The notes: generated from the sequence alone by a model not told the origin. A DNA stretch of 64,000 bases from Bacteroidota bacterium (GCA_018268195.1 JAFDWZ010000020.1:33594-97593), one strand, 5' to 3'. Positions 8,732-17,264 are shown, numbered from the stretch's first letter. Translations and numbers: made by a program.

Positions 8732-10195
8732 TTAATAGTATGTAAGACGAATTACATCAGCCAGATATTTTGCAAAACGCATTACCTGACGGCTATAACC
8801 ATATTCATTGTCGTACCAAACATAGAGAACCGCAGTTTTACCGTCTTTGCTGACAATAGTTGCAGGACTATCAACAATGCTGGCACAGGAATTACCTACC
8901 AAATCAGTACTTACAAGCTCATTGCTATAGGAATATTGAATCTGTTCAACGAGATTACCCTTCATAGCAGCATCTTTCAGAATTTCATTTACAGCATCTT
9001 TATCGGTAGGCTTGCTCAGAGTAAGATTTAAAATTGCAAGTGACACATCAGGAGTAGGAACACGAACTGCATTACCTGTGATTTTTCCGGACAATTCAGG
9101 AAGAGCTTTTGAAACTGCCTTATCAGCGCCTGTTTCAGTAATTACCATGTTCAAAGCTGCCGAACGACCTCTGCGGTATTTCTTATGATAGTTATCAAGA
9201 AGGTTCTGATCGTTGGTGTAGGAATGTATGGTTTCTAAGTGACCACGTTCAATGCCCAGTGTGTTATTAATAACAGCAAGTACGGGAACTATAGCATTGG
9301 TGGTGCAGGAGGCTGCAGAGAAAATTTTCTCATCTTTATTGTGCTGTGCCTGATTGATTCCATAAACCACATTTGGAATATCACCTTTTCCTGGAGCAGT
9401 CAGCAACACTTTATCCACTCCTTTTGCAAGCAGGTGTTTGCTAAGACCTTCACGGTCGCGTGCTACTCCGGTATTGTCAATTACTAATGCATTGTTTATT
9501 CCATATTTGGTATAGTCAATATCCTCAGCATTTTTTGCTGATATCATGTGTACGGTATGTCCGTTGATGATTAATGCTTTATTGGCAAGGTCTTCAATAA
9601 TTGTTCCGGGGAAAGGTCCGTGTACACTGTCGGTACGCAGCAAATCTGCACGTTTGATAATATCTTCATCACTCTTATCGCGAGTTACTATAGCTCGCAA
9701 ACGAAGTTGCTCTCCTTTTCCGGCCTGAATAATTAATTCGCGGGCAAGGATACGTCCAATACGTCCGAAACCATAAAGAACAATATCCTTAGGCACTAAA
9801 TTTCTTTTACCTTTTCCGATAAAATCTTTCAAGGTAGCACCAATAAATTTAGAAACCGTTTCATACTTATCTTTTTCATTGAGCCATTCATGCGCCAATC
9901 GGCCTAAATCAAGGCGTGAAGGAGCAAGATCAACAGAATTTAATTCTTTGGCGATAGCCAGCGCATCAAAAATGTTGATAGGTTTTTTAACAATTTCTTT
10001 GGCATACTGAATCAGATTAAGAATCTGGCTGGCACTTCGGTCAACCGTCTGATTTCTGAAAATTACCAGTTCAACTGATTTGTCGAACCATAGCGTACCT
10101 ATGATATGAATCAACTCGATGGCCGCTTTTTCTGCTTTTATCCATTCATGTAAATCCTGTTCATAATTTACATCCGTAACCGATGAATTTTGCAT
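8732..10195 (-). CDS. Long-form glyceraldehyde-3-phosphate dehydrogenase
   Basis: Phosphorylating GAPDH of glycolysis or gluconeogenesis. The NAD-binding Rossmann motif is YGFGRIGRILARELI near residue 145, and the catalytic cysteine lies in SAASCTTNAI (about residue 298), followed by conserved SYTNDQ and the C-terminal YDNEYGYSRQ. At 487 residues it is about 140 longer than classical GAPDH; the extra part is an N-terminal helical extension (residues 1-135), a feature of a GAPDH form common in Bacteroidota. The function of the extension is not known to me. It is transcribed alone, with a -7 box at 10232-10239 and a terminator after the stop. Cofactor preference cannot be read from the sequence with confidence. 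Confidence 0.93.
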   Translation of the reverse strand: MQNSSVTDVNYEQDLHEWIKAEKAAIELIHIIGTLWFDKSVELVIFRNQTVDRSASQILNLIQYAKEIVKKPINIFDALAIAKELNSVDLAPSRLDLGRLAHEWLNEKDKYETVSKFIGATLKDFIGKGKRNLVPKDIVLYGFGRIGRILARELIIQAGKGEQLRLRAIVTRDKSDEDIIKRADLLRTDSVHGPFPGTIIEDLANKALIINGHTVHMISAKNAEDIDYTKYGINNALVIDNTGVARDREGLSKHLLAKGVDKVLLTAPGKGDIPNVVYGINQAQHNKDEKIFSAASCTTNAIVPVLAVINNTLGIERGHLETIHSYTNDQNLLDNYHKKYRRGRSAALNMVITETGADKAVSKALPELSGKITGNAVRVPTPDVSLAILNLTLSKPTDKDAVNEILKDAAMKGNLVEQIQYSYSNELVSTDLVGNSCASIVDSPATIVSKDGKTAVLYVWYDNEYGYSRQVMRFAKYLADVIRLTYY

Positions 10196-10231
10196 ATTTT
10201 ATTTAAGTTTAATTATTATTTTTTTGTGCGG

Positions 10232-10239
10232 CAAATATA
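10232..10239 (-). promoter_or_regulatory. -7 promoter box of the GAPDH gene
   Basis: On the minus strand TATATTTG matches TAnnTTTG; transcription would start about 30 bases before the ATG. No convincing -33 element is seen. Confidence 0.55.
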
Positions 10240-10406
10240 CGGCATTAAGGCCATAAAACAGAGATCATTTGCCTTAATCTTACAGTTTTCAAAACATTAA
10301 TCTATGTTATTATTCATCTTTTAGGATAATAACACCTTATTGTGTGAAACCTTTTTATATAAATTGCGTTAGAAGGGTTTGCAACTGTTTAATTTGCACG
10401 CTAGAT

Positions 10407-10571
10407 ATGAAGGAGAATTTTTTGTTTTTTATTTCCAACTGGGCTGATAAGATTATAGCATTAACAGGAATTACACTTTATAAAGTGACTAGCTTTATCG
10501 GATTGTTGTTTTTAACCAACAAAAAGAAAACTGAAGAATATAAAGTTACCATAGAAAAAGAAAAGCTGTAA
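10407..10571 (+). CDS. Possible 54-residue membrane peptide
   Basis: Small open frame from ATG 10407 in an otherwise empty 460-base gap. It has a short hydrophilic N-terminus, one hydrophobic segment (about residues 15-37, including ALTGITLYKVTSFIGLLFL) and a charged tail NKKKTEEYKVTIEKEKL. This layout fits a bitopic micro-protein. The frame is open further upstream to 10344, but the segment before ATG 10407 looks non-coding. I do not recognise a family. It could be chance; the charged tail rich in Lys and Glu is the main argument for coding. Confidence 0.35.
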   Translation: MKENFLFFISNWADKIIALTGITLYKVTSFIGLLFLTNKKKTEEYKVTIEKEKL

Positions 10572-10655
10572 TTTGTGACTTTTTCTGTCAACAATACATT
10601 TTTCAGCTTTGCAAAAAAATCGCTTATTTGATACAGCCTTTTTAATGCTTTTCTT

Positions 10656-11093
10656 TCAGAAGTAATATCCGTCACCTGCCGTTGATTGATCAAAAGTAGC
10701 GTTTCCCTTTTTTTTGTCAGTCGAAAATGTTTTGGCAACGCCTGAAAATGCTGCGTAAATATGTCGTTTATTTTTCATGGCATAGCGCAATGCATATTTG
10801 GCAGCTAAAAATCCTGCCGAGTATAGTGGAGTTGCTGACTTGCCTTTGGCTATCTTACGATAAAGAAACTCTGACCCTATAGCCATCAGACTATTTAAAG
10901 AATTAATCGAGGTTAAATTATTTTTCGATGCAATGGATTTCCAAGCTGCCTTTACCAGATTTCCTGGAGAAAGTTGCTCCTTTGCTTCATTAAAACTCAC
11001 CTCCATTTCTTCTTCCAGTTGGTCACGCCTTTTGATAAGTTGTTCCTTTTGTAACATCAAATCTTCCAAACTATCTACTTGCGGCATTTTCAT
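10656..11093 (-). CDS. Hypothetical protein with N-terminal coiled coil
   Basis: Protein of 145 residues, no family recognised. Residues 8-45 are strongly charged and heptad-like (LEDLMLQKEQLIKRRDQLEEE), probably a coiled coil; a helical middle part follows, and the tail is rich in Gly and Asp. The start chosen, ATG 11093, overlaps the stop of the upstream holin-like gene as ATGA; a longer reading to 11162 would overlap that gene by 73 bases. It is third in a run with a YtxH-domain protein and a YqjE/holin-like protein, an arrangement reminiscent of the enterobacterial yqjD-yqjE-yqjK genes, so an envelope or stress-related role is plausible but inferred. Confidence 0.7.
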   Translation of the reverse strand: MKMPQVDSLEDLMLQKEQLIKRRDQLEEEMEVSFNEAKEQLSPGNLVKAAWKSIASKNNLTSINSLNSLMAIGSEFLYRKIAKGKSATPLYSAGFLAAKYALRYAMKNKRHIYAAFSGVAKTFSTDKKKGNATFDQSTAGDGYYF

Positions 11094-11452
11094 TTTGATT
11101 CGCGTTTTCCGGAGTTGTTTATTTTTTTCAGTAAGAAATTTATGATCGGAATTTTTATCCATTTAGCGGCTTTAAACCATACTAATAGCAGCAGTATTGC
11201 ATTAAAAGCTGCCATAACAAAAAATCCTGCAAAATAACTTCCCAGCCATTTACCAATAAGAATTGCTAAGCCAAAGCTTCCAAATACAAACACCAGCGTG
11301 GCTAGTAATCCAACTATCAGAAAAAGCGCTATTGAAGCAATTATTTCTGTAAGTCTTTCCTGAACGGTAAGCACTATCAGTTTTACCCTGACTTCTGCAT
11401 ATTCAAGGATATTATCTTTAAGTGTTTCGAAAGGATTTTTGGTTTCAGACAT
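11090..11452 (-). CDS. Phage-holin-like / YqjE family membrane protein
   Basis: Protein of 120 residues with a short amphipathic N-terminus (NPFETLKDNILEYAEVRVKL) and two adjacent transmembrane helices (about 36-65 and 70-95), then a basic tail. This is the layout of the DUF1469 / holin-X / YqjE superfamily of small membrane proteins; in Bacteroidota these are chromosomal and not phage genes. Its stop overlaps the next start as ATGA, so translation is coupled. Function is unknown. Confidence 0.75.
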   Translation of the reverse strand: MSETKNPFETLKDNILEYAEVRVKLIVLTVQERLTEIIASIALFLIVGLLATLVFVFGSFGLAILIGKWLGSYFAGFFVMAAFNAILLLLVWFKAAKWIKIPIINFLLKKINNSGKRESK

Positions 11453-11484
11453 TATAAAAAGATTTCTTTAGGAGGAGATTGTAT

Positions 11485-11697
11485 TTATTGCTCATCTGTC
11501 ATCTGACGGGATAAATTATCCATATCTTCCTTGGCTTCATCAATTTTACGTTTGATGTCATCAAGCAGGTCCTCCCCTTTTTGCTTAATCTTTTTACGGG
11601 TTTCATTTCCTTTATCAGGAGCAAATAAAATACCTAACACAGCACCTGCTGCTGCTCCAAGGAGCAATGCCCCTAAAATTTTTCCTCCATTTGCCAT
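11485..11697 (-). CDS. YtxH domain protein
   Basis: Small protein of 70 residues with the YtxH pattern: a Gly/Ala-rich hydrophobic segment (ILGALLLGAAAGAVLGILFAP) followed by DKGNETRKKIKQKG and an amphipathic charged helix. YtxH proteins are small membrane-associated proteins often induced by stress in Firmicutes; the molecular function is undefined. ATG 11697 is chosen because the longer reading to 11751 lacks this structure and would cross the promoter box at 11726-11733. It is the first gene of the trio. Confidence 0.8.
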   Translation of the reverse strand: MANGGKILGALLLGAAAGAVLGILFAPDKGNETRKKIKQKGEDLLDDIKRKIDEAKEDMDNLSRQMTDEQ

Positions 11698-11725
11698 AAT
11701 ATTCTGTTTTAAAACGATACTACAA

Positions 11726-11733
11726 CAAAAGTA
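11726..11733 (-). promoter_or_regulatory. -7 promoter box of the YtxH operon
   Basis: On the minus strand TACTTTTG matches TAnnTTTG, about 29 bases before ATG 11697. It also argues against the longer ORF start. Confidence 0.5.
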
Positions 11734-11793
11734 ATCAATTGTTGTTTGCACATCACTTAACTATTGATGAATACTGTCATTTTTCAGGTGATT

Positions 11794-12111
11794 TTATTCA
11801 TCCTCCAACTGATTAAGTAAAGCTTGAAGTTCCATCTGAGTTTTGGTTTTTCCGCTTTTCTGTGCCAATGCTATTCCCTTACTGCAAAAGTCTATTGCAC
11901 GGTGTTTGTTTTCAGGCTGATAAAACAATGCTAATTGATAATAAACAGGAAGATAACAGTCATCTGCATCCAAAACTTTAAGAAAATATTTCTCGGCATC
12001 AGCACGCTCACCGGTTGCAAGATGTTCAAGTGCAATGGCATACAATAAAAAAGTATCTTCGGAAGACTCTTCAAGAAGTGCATATAACTGATTAAGACGC
12101 GATGTTGACAT
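11794..12111 (-). CDS. Small TPR-repeat protein
   Basis: Protein of 105 residues with two to three tetratricopeptide-like helix pairs: TFLLYAIALEHLATGERADAEKYF and YLPVYYQLALFYQPENKHRAIDFC in short form. TPR units mediate protein-protein contacts; no partner can be named. It has no signal peptide and is likely cytoplasmic. It sits between the YtxH operon and the divergent etfB gene. Confidence 0.75.
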   Translation of the reverse strand: MSTSRLNQLYALLEESSEDTFLLYAIALEHLATGERADAEKYFLKVLDADDCYLPVYYQLALFYQPENKHRAIDFCSKGIALAQKSGKTKTQMELQALLNQLEDE

Positions 12112-12150
12112 TTTTACACAAACCTGTTTTTAATAAAAAGCAATATTATC

Positions 12151-12158
12151 TATTTTTG
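12151..12158 (+). promoter_or_regulatory. -7 promoter box of etfB
   Basis: TATTTTTG matches TAnnTTTG, 35 bases before the etfB ATG; the -33 position is T-rich without a clear TTTG. Confidence 0.55.
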
Positions 12159-12193
12159 CAGCCCGAATAAATAACTTAACTATTCATTTTATT

Positions 12194-12931
12194 ATGAAAA
12201 TATTAGTTTGCATCAGTCACGTACCCGATACTACTTCGAAAATTAATTTTTCAGATGATAAGAAATCATTTGTTACTCAGGGTATCCAGTATATTATAAA
12301 TCCATCCGATGAGATTGCACTTGCACGAGCATTAGAGCTTACTGAAAAAGATGGTGGAACCGTAACCGTAATCAATGTAGGTGATAATACTACAGAGCCT
12401 ACTATTCGTAAAGCCTTGGCCATTGGAGCCACGGATGCAGTGCGTGTAAATGCAGTTCCAAGAGATGCGTTTTTTGTGGCAACACAAATTGCCGATTACG
12501 CAAAGAAAAACAGTTTCGACCTGATTCTTACAGGCCGTGAGTCTATTGACTATAATGGTTCGCTGGTTTCGTCCATGGTTGCCGAATTGTTGTCGCTGCC
12601 ATCAGTTAACAGTGTAAAAGCACTTACCATCGAAGGTAATATTGCAACCCTCGACCGTGAAATTGAAGGCGGAAAAGAAGTAGTATCCTGCGCACTGCCA
12701 TGTGTGGTTAGCGCCACCGAAGGAATGGCAGAGCCTCGTATTCCCAATATGCGCGGAATTATGAGTGCACGCACCAAGCCTCTCAGCGTAGCTGAGCCTG
12801 TGGCTGCTGAAAGTATGCAACAAATTGTGTCGTACGACAAACCACTGCCACGCACACAGGTAAAACTTATTGACCCTGCCAATGTAGCAGCATTGGTAGA
12901 TGCATTACACAACGAAGCAAAAGTTATCTGA
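12194..12931 (+). CDS. etfB: Electron transfer flavoprotein beta subunit
   Basis: Beta subunit of the ETF heterodimer, which passes electrons from acyl-CoA dehydrogenases to the quinone pool. It begins MKILVCISHVPDTTSKI and shows the conserved beta-subunit pattern of alternating domain I strands, ALAIGATDAVRV, ILTGRESIDYNGSLV and the C-terminal arm that wraps the alpha subunit. At 245 residues it is normal. It is followed after 33 bases by etfA. Confidence 0.95.
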   Translation: MKILVCISHVPDTTSKINFSDDKKSFVTQGIQYIINPSDEIALARALELTEKDGGTVTVINVGDNTTEPTIRKALAIGATDAVRVNAVPRDAFFVATQIADYAKKNSFDLILTGRESIDYNGSLVSSMVAELLSLPSVNSVKALTIEGNIATLDREIEGGKEVVSCALPCVVSATEGMAEPRIPNMRGIMSARTKPLSVAEPVAAESMQQIVSYDKPLPRTQVKLIDPANVAALVDALHNEAKVI

Positions 12932-12964
12932 TCATTTTTTTTAAATTAAATACTCCCGTAAATA

Positions 12965-13942
12965 ATGAACGTATTAGCATATATAGAAACCGCTGATGGA
13001 AAACTTAAAAAATCAGCACTTGAAATAATCAGTTACAGTGCCGCAATAGCATCGCAAACAGGTGGACAGGTTACAGCCATTGCCTTAGGTGATGTGCAGG
13101 CTGACGAGCTTGCCAAAGCAGGTCGTTATGGTGCTGCCAAAGTGTTGCATGCCAACAATGACAAACTGAAGCAATTCGTAAGTCAGGCTTACGCATCAGT
13201 AGTTGCCGAGGCTGCAAAAACTACGCAGGCAGATGTCGTAATTCTTTCCAATTCATTTTCAGGAAAAGCTATGGCTCCTCGTTTAGCTATAAAATTACAG
13301 GCCGGCATTGCTGATGGTGCAGTAGCATTACCTGATACTGCCGGTGGCTTTAAAATTAAAAAGACAGCTTTTTCAGGAAAAGCATTTGCTGATGTTGAGC
13401 TTACTTCAAAAGTAAAAATTGTGACACTAGTACCTAATTCGTTTAAAGTAGCTGAAAATGCTGCTACCGGAGCGGTTGAAGTTTTTAACCCACAGATTAG
13501 CGATAGTGATTTTGCTGTTACGGTAAAAGAAGTTGTAAAAGCATCAGATAAAATTTCATTACCTGAGGCTGAAATTGTAGTATCGGGAGGAAGAGGACTT
13601 AAAGGACCTGAAAATTGGGGAATGGTAGAAGAGCTTGCAGGGTTGCTGGGTGCTGCCACCGCATGCTCCAAGCCGGTGAGTGATGCCAACTGGCGTCCAC
13701 ACAGTGAGCACGTTGGACAAACAGGACTCGCTATAAGTCCAAATCTCTATATCGCCATTGGAATTTCAGGAGCTATACAGCATTTGGCCGGAGTAAGTTC
13801 ATCAAAAACTATTGTGGTTATTAACAAAGATCCGGAAGCACCATTTTTCAAAGCTGCCGATTACGGTATAGTTGGCGATGCATTTGAAGTTGTTCCAAAA
13901 CTTATAGAAGAGGTTAAAAAATTTAAGGCAGCAAATTCCTGA
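12965..13942 (+). CDS. etfA: Electron transfer flavoprotein alpha subunit
   Basis: Alpha subunit of ETF, binding FAD in its C-terminal domain. The ETF-alpha signature region is clear: SGGRGLKGPENW, then SKPVSDANWRPHSEHVGQTG and YIAIGISGAIQHLAGV, ending with IVGDAFEVVPKL. Length 325 is typical. It is cotranscribed with etfB; together with the hydroxyacyl-CoA dehydrogenase at 18.7 kb it points to fatty-acid or amino-acid beta-oxidation. Confidence 0.95.
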   Translation: MNVLAYIETADGKLKKSALEIISYSAAIASQTGGQVTAIALGDVQADELAKAGRYGAAKVLHANNDKLKQFVSQAYASVVAEAAKTTQADVVILSNSFSGKAMAPRLAIKLQAGIADGAVALPDTAGGFKIKKTAFSGKAFADVELTSKVKIVTLVPNSFKVAENAATGAVEVFNPQISDSDFAVTVKEVVKASDKISLPEAEIVVSGGRGLKGPENWGMVEELAGLLGAATACSKPVSDANWRPHSEHVGQTGLAISPNLYIAIGISGAIQHLAGVSSSKTIVVINKDPEAPFFKAADYGIVGDAFEVVPKLIEEVKKFKAANS

Positions 13943-13975
13943 TTGTATTCAACTATTCCGTATTTTTAAACCTTG

Positions 13976-14605
13976 ATGAAAAAAATCAGGCTTTTTATTA
14001 CGCGGCTTGAACCGAGTTCAATACAAAGTGGTGTTTATACCCTTGTTTTAAATGAACATGAGGGCTCACGCAGATTACCCATAATCATTGGGAACTATGA
14101 AGCCCAAGCCATTGCCGTAGAGATGGAAAACCTTACTCCTAACCGTCCTCTCACGCATGATCTTTTTAAAAGTTTTGCAACCTCTTTTGATATTCACCTC
14201 AATGAAGTAGTGATTTACAATCTCAAAGAAGGTATTTTTTATGCAAAACTGATATGCAATAACTTAGACAAAGAAGTGGAGATTGACTCCAGAACCAGTG
14301 ATGCCGTTGCATTGGCTGTTCGTTTCAATTGCCCTATTTATACGTATGATTTTATTCTGGAACAGGCAGGTGTAGAAATTGAAGAGGAGAGTGACGTAGA
14401 TAATGAAGATGATGAAAATCCGAAAGACGATATCCCTAAGCCACCACCTCCGCAGGAAAAAAAGAAAACTGCCAATCTTTCCACCAGCGATTACTCTCAT
14501 CTCTCTAACGAAGAGTTGAATGAAGCACTAAAAAATGCCATAGATCATGAAGACTATGAAGCCGCTTCAAAAATGCGTGATGAGCTCAATAGGAGAAAAA
14601 AATAG
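13976..14605 (+). CDS. DUF151 bifunctional nuclease family protein with C-terminal UVR motif
   Basis: Residues 1-130 match the DUF151 / BFN domain (RLEPSSIQSGVYTLVLNEHEG, LPIIIGNYEAQAIA, RTSDAVALAVRFNCPIY), described in plants and bacteria as a nuclease of RNA and DNA. After an acidic, Pro-rich linker (about 133-170) comes a UVR motif (LSNEELNEALKNAIDHEDYE in part, then AASKMRDEL), a helical hairpin also found in UvrB and UvrC. This fusion is common in Bacteroidota. ATG 13976 is used; the TTG just before it is unlikely. It lies 33 bases after etfA, probably in the same transcript. Confidence 0.9.
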   Translation: MKKIRLFITRLEPSSIQSGVYTLVLNEHEGSRRLPIIIGNYEAQAIAVEMENLTPNRPLTHDLFKSFATSFDIHLNEVVIYNLKEGIFYAKLICNNLDKEVEIDSRTSDAVALAVRFNCPIYTYDFILEQAGVEIEEESDVDNEDDENPKDDIPKPPPPQEKKKTANLSTSDYSHLSNEELNEALKNAIDHEDYEAASKMRDELNRRKK

Positions 14606-14657
14606 CTTTCCTTCTCACTCTGACTCATTGTTTTTATGAAGCATTATTAAGAGAAGC

Positions 14658-15305
14658 CTATCGTACTTTATCTCCCAGCATAGGCACAAAACGGAAGGTA
14701 TTAAAATCGGTTATTTCCATTTCGTTATTTGCATTTTTCAATACTGTTTTCATCACCTGCACATTTTCTCCTACCGGTATCACCATAAGCCCACCGGGCT
14801 TAAGTTGTTCGAATAGTGAAACAGGAATTTCGGGAGCACCGCAGGTAATTATTACCTTGTCAAATGGAGCAAAAACAGGCAGCCCTTTAAATCCATCACC
14901 AAAATGTATTTTAGGCATATAGCCCATGCCTTGCAACAATGTACGAGCCTTATCGGCCAACACCTTATGCCTTTCAATAGAAAAAACCTTGGCTCCAAGC
15001 TCACACAAAACAGCTGTCTGATACCCTGAGCCGGTACCAATTTCGAGTACCTTCTCCCCTTTGGAAATTCCAAGCAATTGCGACTGAAAAGCCACTGTAT
15101 AAGGTTGAGAAATAGTTTGCCCTGCATCAATAGGAAAAGCCTTATCCGCATAAGCAAATTCAATAAATGCATTATCCATAAACGCATGGCGTGGAATTTT
15201 CCCAATAGCAGCCAGCACTGCTTTATCATTGATACCTTTTGCCGCAATCTCATCCACTAACTTTCTGCGGAGGCCCTGATGTTTAAAATTATCAATAATA
15301 GTCAT
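14658..15305 (-). CDS. pcm: Protein-L-isoaspartate O-methyltransferase
   Basis: Repairs damaged isoaspartyl residues in proteins using SAM. Motif I is VLEIGTGSGYQTAVL; other family marks are IPRHAFMDNAF, AGQTISQPYTVAFQ and KPGGLMVIPVG. The frame is open to 15356, but ATG 15305 gives 215 residues, the usual length beginning shortly before the HQGLRRKLV segment, and a -7 promoter box lies at 15314-15321, so it is preferred. A transcript from that box would be almost leaderless. It is divergent from the oxidoreductase operon. Confidence 0.93.
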   Translation of the reverse strand: MTIIDNFKHQGLRRKLVDEIAAKGINDKAVLAAIGKIPRHAFMDNAFIEFAYADKAFPIDAGQTISQPYTVAFQSQLLGISKGEKVLEIGTGSGYQTAVLCELGAKVFSIERHKVLADKARTLLQGMGYMPKIHFGDGFKGLPVFAPFDKVIITCGAPEIPVSLFEQLKPGGLMVIPVGENVQVMKTVLKNANNEMEITDFNTFRFVPMLGDKVR

Positions 15306-15313
15306 ATCAGTAG

Positions 15314-15321
15314 CAAAATTA
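15314..15321 (-). promoter_or_regulatory. -7 promoter box of pcm
   Basis: On the minus strand TAATTTTG matches TAnnTTTG immediately upstream of ATG 15305; this decides the shorter start. The leader would be very short. Confidence 0.45.
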
Positions 15322-15380
15322 AAAGATTCAGAAAACTGAAAATTCATCTGCTGCAATACTTTTTAACAGTGTGAATTTGC

Positions 15381-15388
15381 TACTTTTG
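15381..15388 (+). promoter_or_regulatory. -7 promoter box of the Gfo/Idh-sugar transferase operon
   Basis: TACTTTTG matches TAnnTTTG, 13 bases before ATG 15402; the divergent pcm box is about 60 bases away. Confidence 0.55.
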
Positions 15389-15401
15389 CACAAATTTTTT
15401 T

Positions 15402-16385
15402 ATGCTTAAAATAGGCGTTATAGGCGCAGGCCATCTGGGCAAGATTCACCTCCGGCTTCTTAAAGAAATACCTGCTTTTGAACTTATTGGATTTTATGAT
15501 TCCAGTATAGAAACTGCTGAAAAAGTAAGTACTGATTTAAACGTTCCTTATATCTCCGACATCAGTGAACTTATCAGAAGTGTGGATGTGCTCGACATTG
15601 TAACTCCTACGTTATCACATTTTGAGTATGCCGAAAAAGCATTAAGCAGAGGTAAACATATTTTTATTGAAAAGCCTATTTCGAATACGCTGAGTGAGGC
15701 CGAAGAAATTATCAGGTTGGCAAATCAGCATCAGTTAAAAGTACAGATAGGACATGTGGAAAGGTTTAATCCTGCATTTGTAGCAGCACGTGACCACATC
15801 CATAATCCCATGTTTATTGAAGCTCACCGCTTGGCCGAATTTAATCCGCGAGGTACGGATGTTCCCGTTGTGCTTGACCTGATGATACATGATATAGATG
15901 TTATTTTAAGTATTGTAAAATCCAAAGTCAGCCATATCAGTACCAGTGGTGTTTCTATCATCAGCGATACGCCTGATATTGCCAATGCACGTATTGAATT
16001 TGAAAATGGTTGCGTGGTAAATCTTACTGCCAGCCGAATCTCTATGAAAAACATGCGTAAGGCACGCATCTTTCAGAGCGATAGTTATATCTCCGTGGAT
16101 TTTCTGAAGAAAAAGGCTGAAGTTATTTCCATGCATGATACTAAAGAAAAGGAAAATCCTTTTGCACTGATAATAGATCCCGGAAACGGAAAACCTCGAA
16201 AGACTATTGAGTTTAATAATCCTGTGGTGCAGGAAAGCAATGCTATCAAAGAAGAACTCAGCAGTTTTGCTCAATGTATTTTACAAAACTCCAGACCAAT
16301 AGTTTCGGCAGAAGACGGATACTATGCATTGAAGATAGCAACTCAGATAATGGATGCCATGAATCATCAAATCGTTATAAAGTAA
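15402..16385 (+). CDS. Gfo/Idh/MocA family NAD(P)-dependent oxidoreductase
   Basis: Sugar-type dehydrogenase of 327 residues. The Rossmann motif is IGVIGAGHLGKIHLRLL (residues 3-19) and the family signature is IFIEKPISNTLSEAEEI (about 88-104). HVERFNPAF and the LDLMIHDIDVIL segment, with the catalytic-type His/Asp, follow. The gene heads a run with a lipoprotein and a polyprenyl-phosphate sugar transferase, so a nucleotide-sugar substrate for surface polysaccharide is a reasonable inference; the exact substrate cannot be read. Confidence 0.88.
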   Translation: MLKIGVIGAGHLGKIHLRLLKEIPAFELIGFYDSSIETAEKVSTDLNVPYISDISELIRSVDVLDIVTPTLSHFEYAEKALSRGKHIFIEKPISNTLSEAEEIIRLANQHQLKVQIGHVERFNPAFVAARDHIHNPMFIEAHRLAEFNPRGTDVPVVLDLMIHDIDVILSIVKSKVSHISTSGVSIISDTPDIANARIEFENGCVVNLTASRISMKNMRKARIFQSDSYISVDFLKKKAEVISMHDTKEKENPFALIIDPGNGKPRKTIEFNNPVVQESNAIKEELSSFAQCILQNSRPIVSAEDGYYALKIATQIMDAMNHQIVIK

Positions 16386-16388
16386 AGC

Positions 16389-17243
16389 ATGAAAAAATTA
16401 TTTGTTATTTATCTTTTAATCATTGCATTCGCTTCCTCATGCAACCTGATAAATCCGGCAGAACCAACTCCCTCCTATCTGCAGATTGATACTATTATGT
16501 TCACTACTGATTATGCCACACAGGGAAGTGCCTCTCATAAAATACGTGATGCATGGATTTATCTCGACAATCAATTAGTAGGTGCTTATGAACTGCCTTG
16601 TAAAATTCCGGTATTAAATTCAGGCGAACACATGGTTTCAGTTCGAGGTGGTGTTTGGCTTAATGGTATCAGTGCTATGCATCTGCAGTATTCATTTTTT
16701 AATTTCATTGATCGCAATGTAAATCTACAACCCGGACAAGTAGCGTTGCTTTCCAATTTGTCCACCACTTATATATCAGGGTTAACGTTTGCGCTTAACG
16801 AAGATTTTTCAGGTCTTTATTCCTTTGAGAAGAGTGACAACAGCCCTGTAGGTATGACTTCTGAATTTGACCCGTCCAATATGTTCGAAGGCGGTTATGG
16901 AGTGGTACGTCTTGACACGGGCATGTATAATTTCGAGGTGAAATCAAAAGAAATGACTTTGCCGAATAACGGAACCAATGTATATCTTGAAATGGATTAT
17001 AAAAATACTTATCCGTTTCAAGTGGTGTTACAATCAACAGATATATTTGGCAATGTGATAAACAACAGCGTGATGACCATAAATACTCGCGAAGGTTGGA
17101 ATAAAATTTACATTGAACTAAAACCTACAATGCAACTTACCACAACGGCAACACGCTTCCGGGTATTATTCGGAATGGAAAGAACGGATGCAAGTACCAA
17201 AGAAAATTTCTTTTTTGACAACGTAAAGGTTATTTACAACTGA
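16389..17243 (+). CDS. Lipoprotein of unknown function in polysaccharide-type operon
   Basis: Predicted lipoprotein of 284 residues. The signal peptide ends in IAFASSC, with the lipidated Cys at about 19. The mature part is mostly beta, with no catalytic motif I recognise; residues 45-95 look like a small beta-sandwich that binds or presents a ligand (DAWIYLDNQLVGAYELP). The C-terminal half, with GYGVVRLDTGMYNFEVKS and NFFFDNVKVIYN, resembles a carbohydrate-binding-like jelly roll, but this is only an impression. It is 3 bases after the oxidoreductase and followed by the sugar transferase. Confidence 0.7.
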   Translation: MKKLFVIYLLIIAFASSCNLINPAEPTPSYLQIDTIMFTTDYATQGSASHKIRDAWIYLDNQLVGAYELPCKIPVLNSGEHMVSVRGGVWLNGISAMHLQYSFFNFIDRNVNLQPGQVALLSNLSTTYISGLTFALNEDFSGLYSFEKSDNSPVGMTSEFDPSNMFEGGYGVVRLDTGMYNFEVKSKEMTLPNNGTNVYLEMDYKNTYPFQVVLQSTDIFGNVINNSVMTINTREGWNKIYIELKPTMQLTTTATRFRVLFGMERTDASTKENFFFDNVKVIYN

Positions 17244-17264
17244 TAGTTGTTCTGTAGATATGCT

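Noticed and set aside
11090..11452. Phage-like holin as a sign of a prophage
   Set aside because: The family is a normal chromosomal membrane protein group in this phylum; no other phage gene is near.
12550..12912. 120-codon frame opposite etfB
   Set aside because: Shadow of etfB on the other strand, no signal peptide or motif.
13189..13689. 166-codon open frame opposite etfA
   Set aside because: It is an antisense shadow of a well-supported gene; Ser/Ala/Thr-rich composition without any domain.
15906..16274. 122-codon frame opposite the Gfo/Idh gene
   Set aside because: Antisense shadow; the forward gene is clear.
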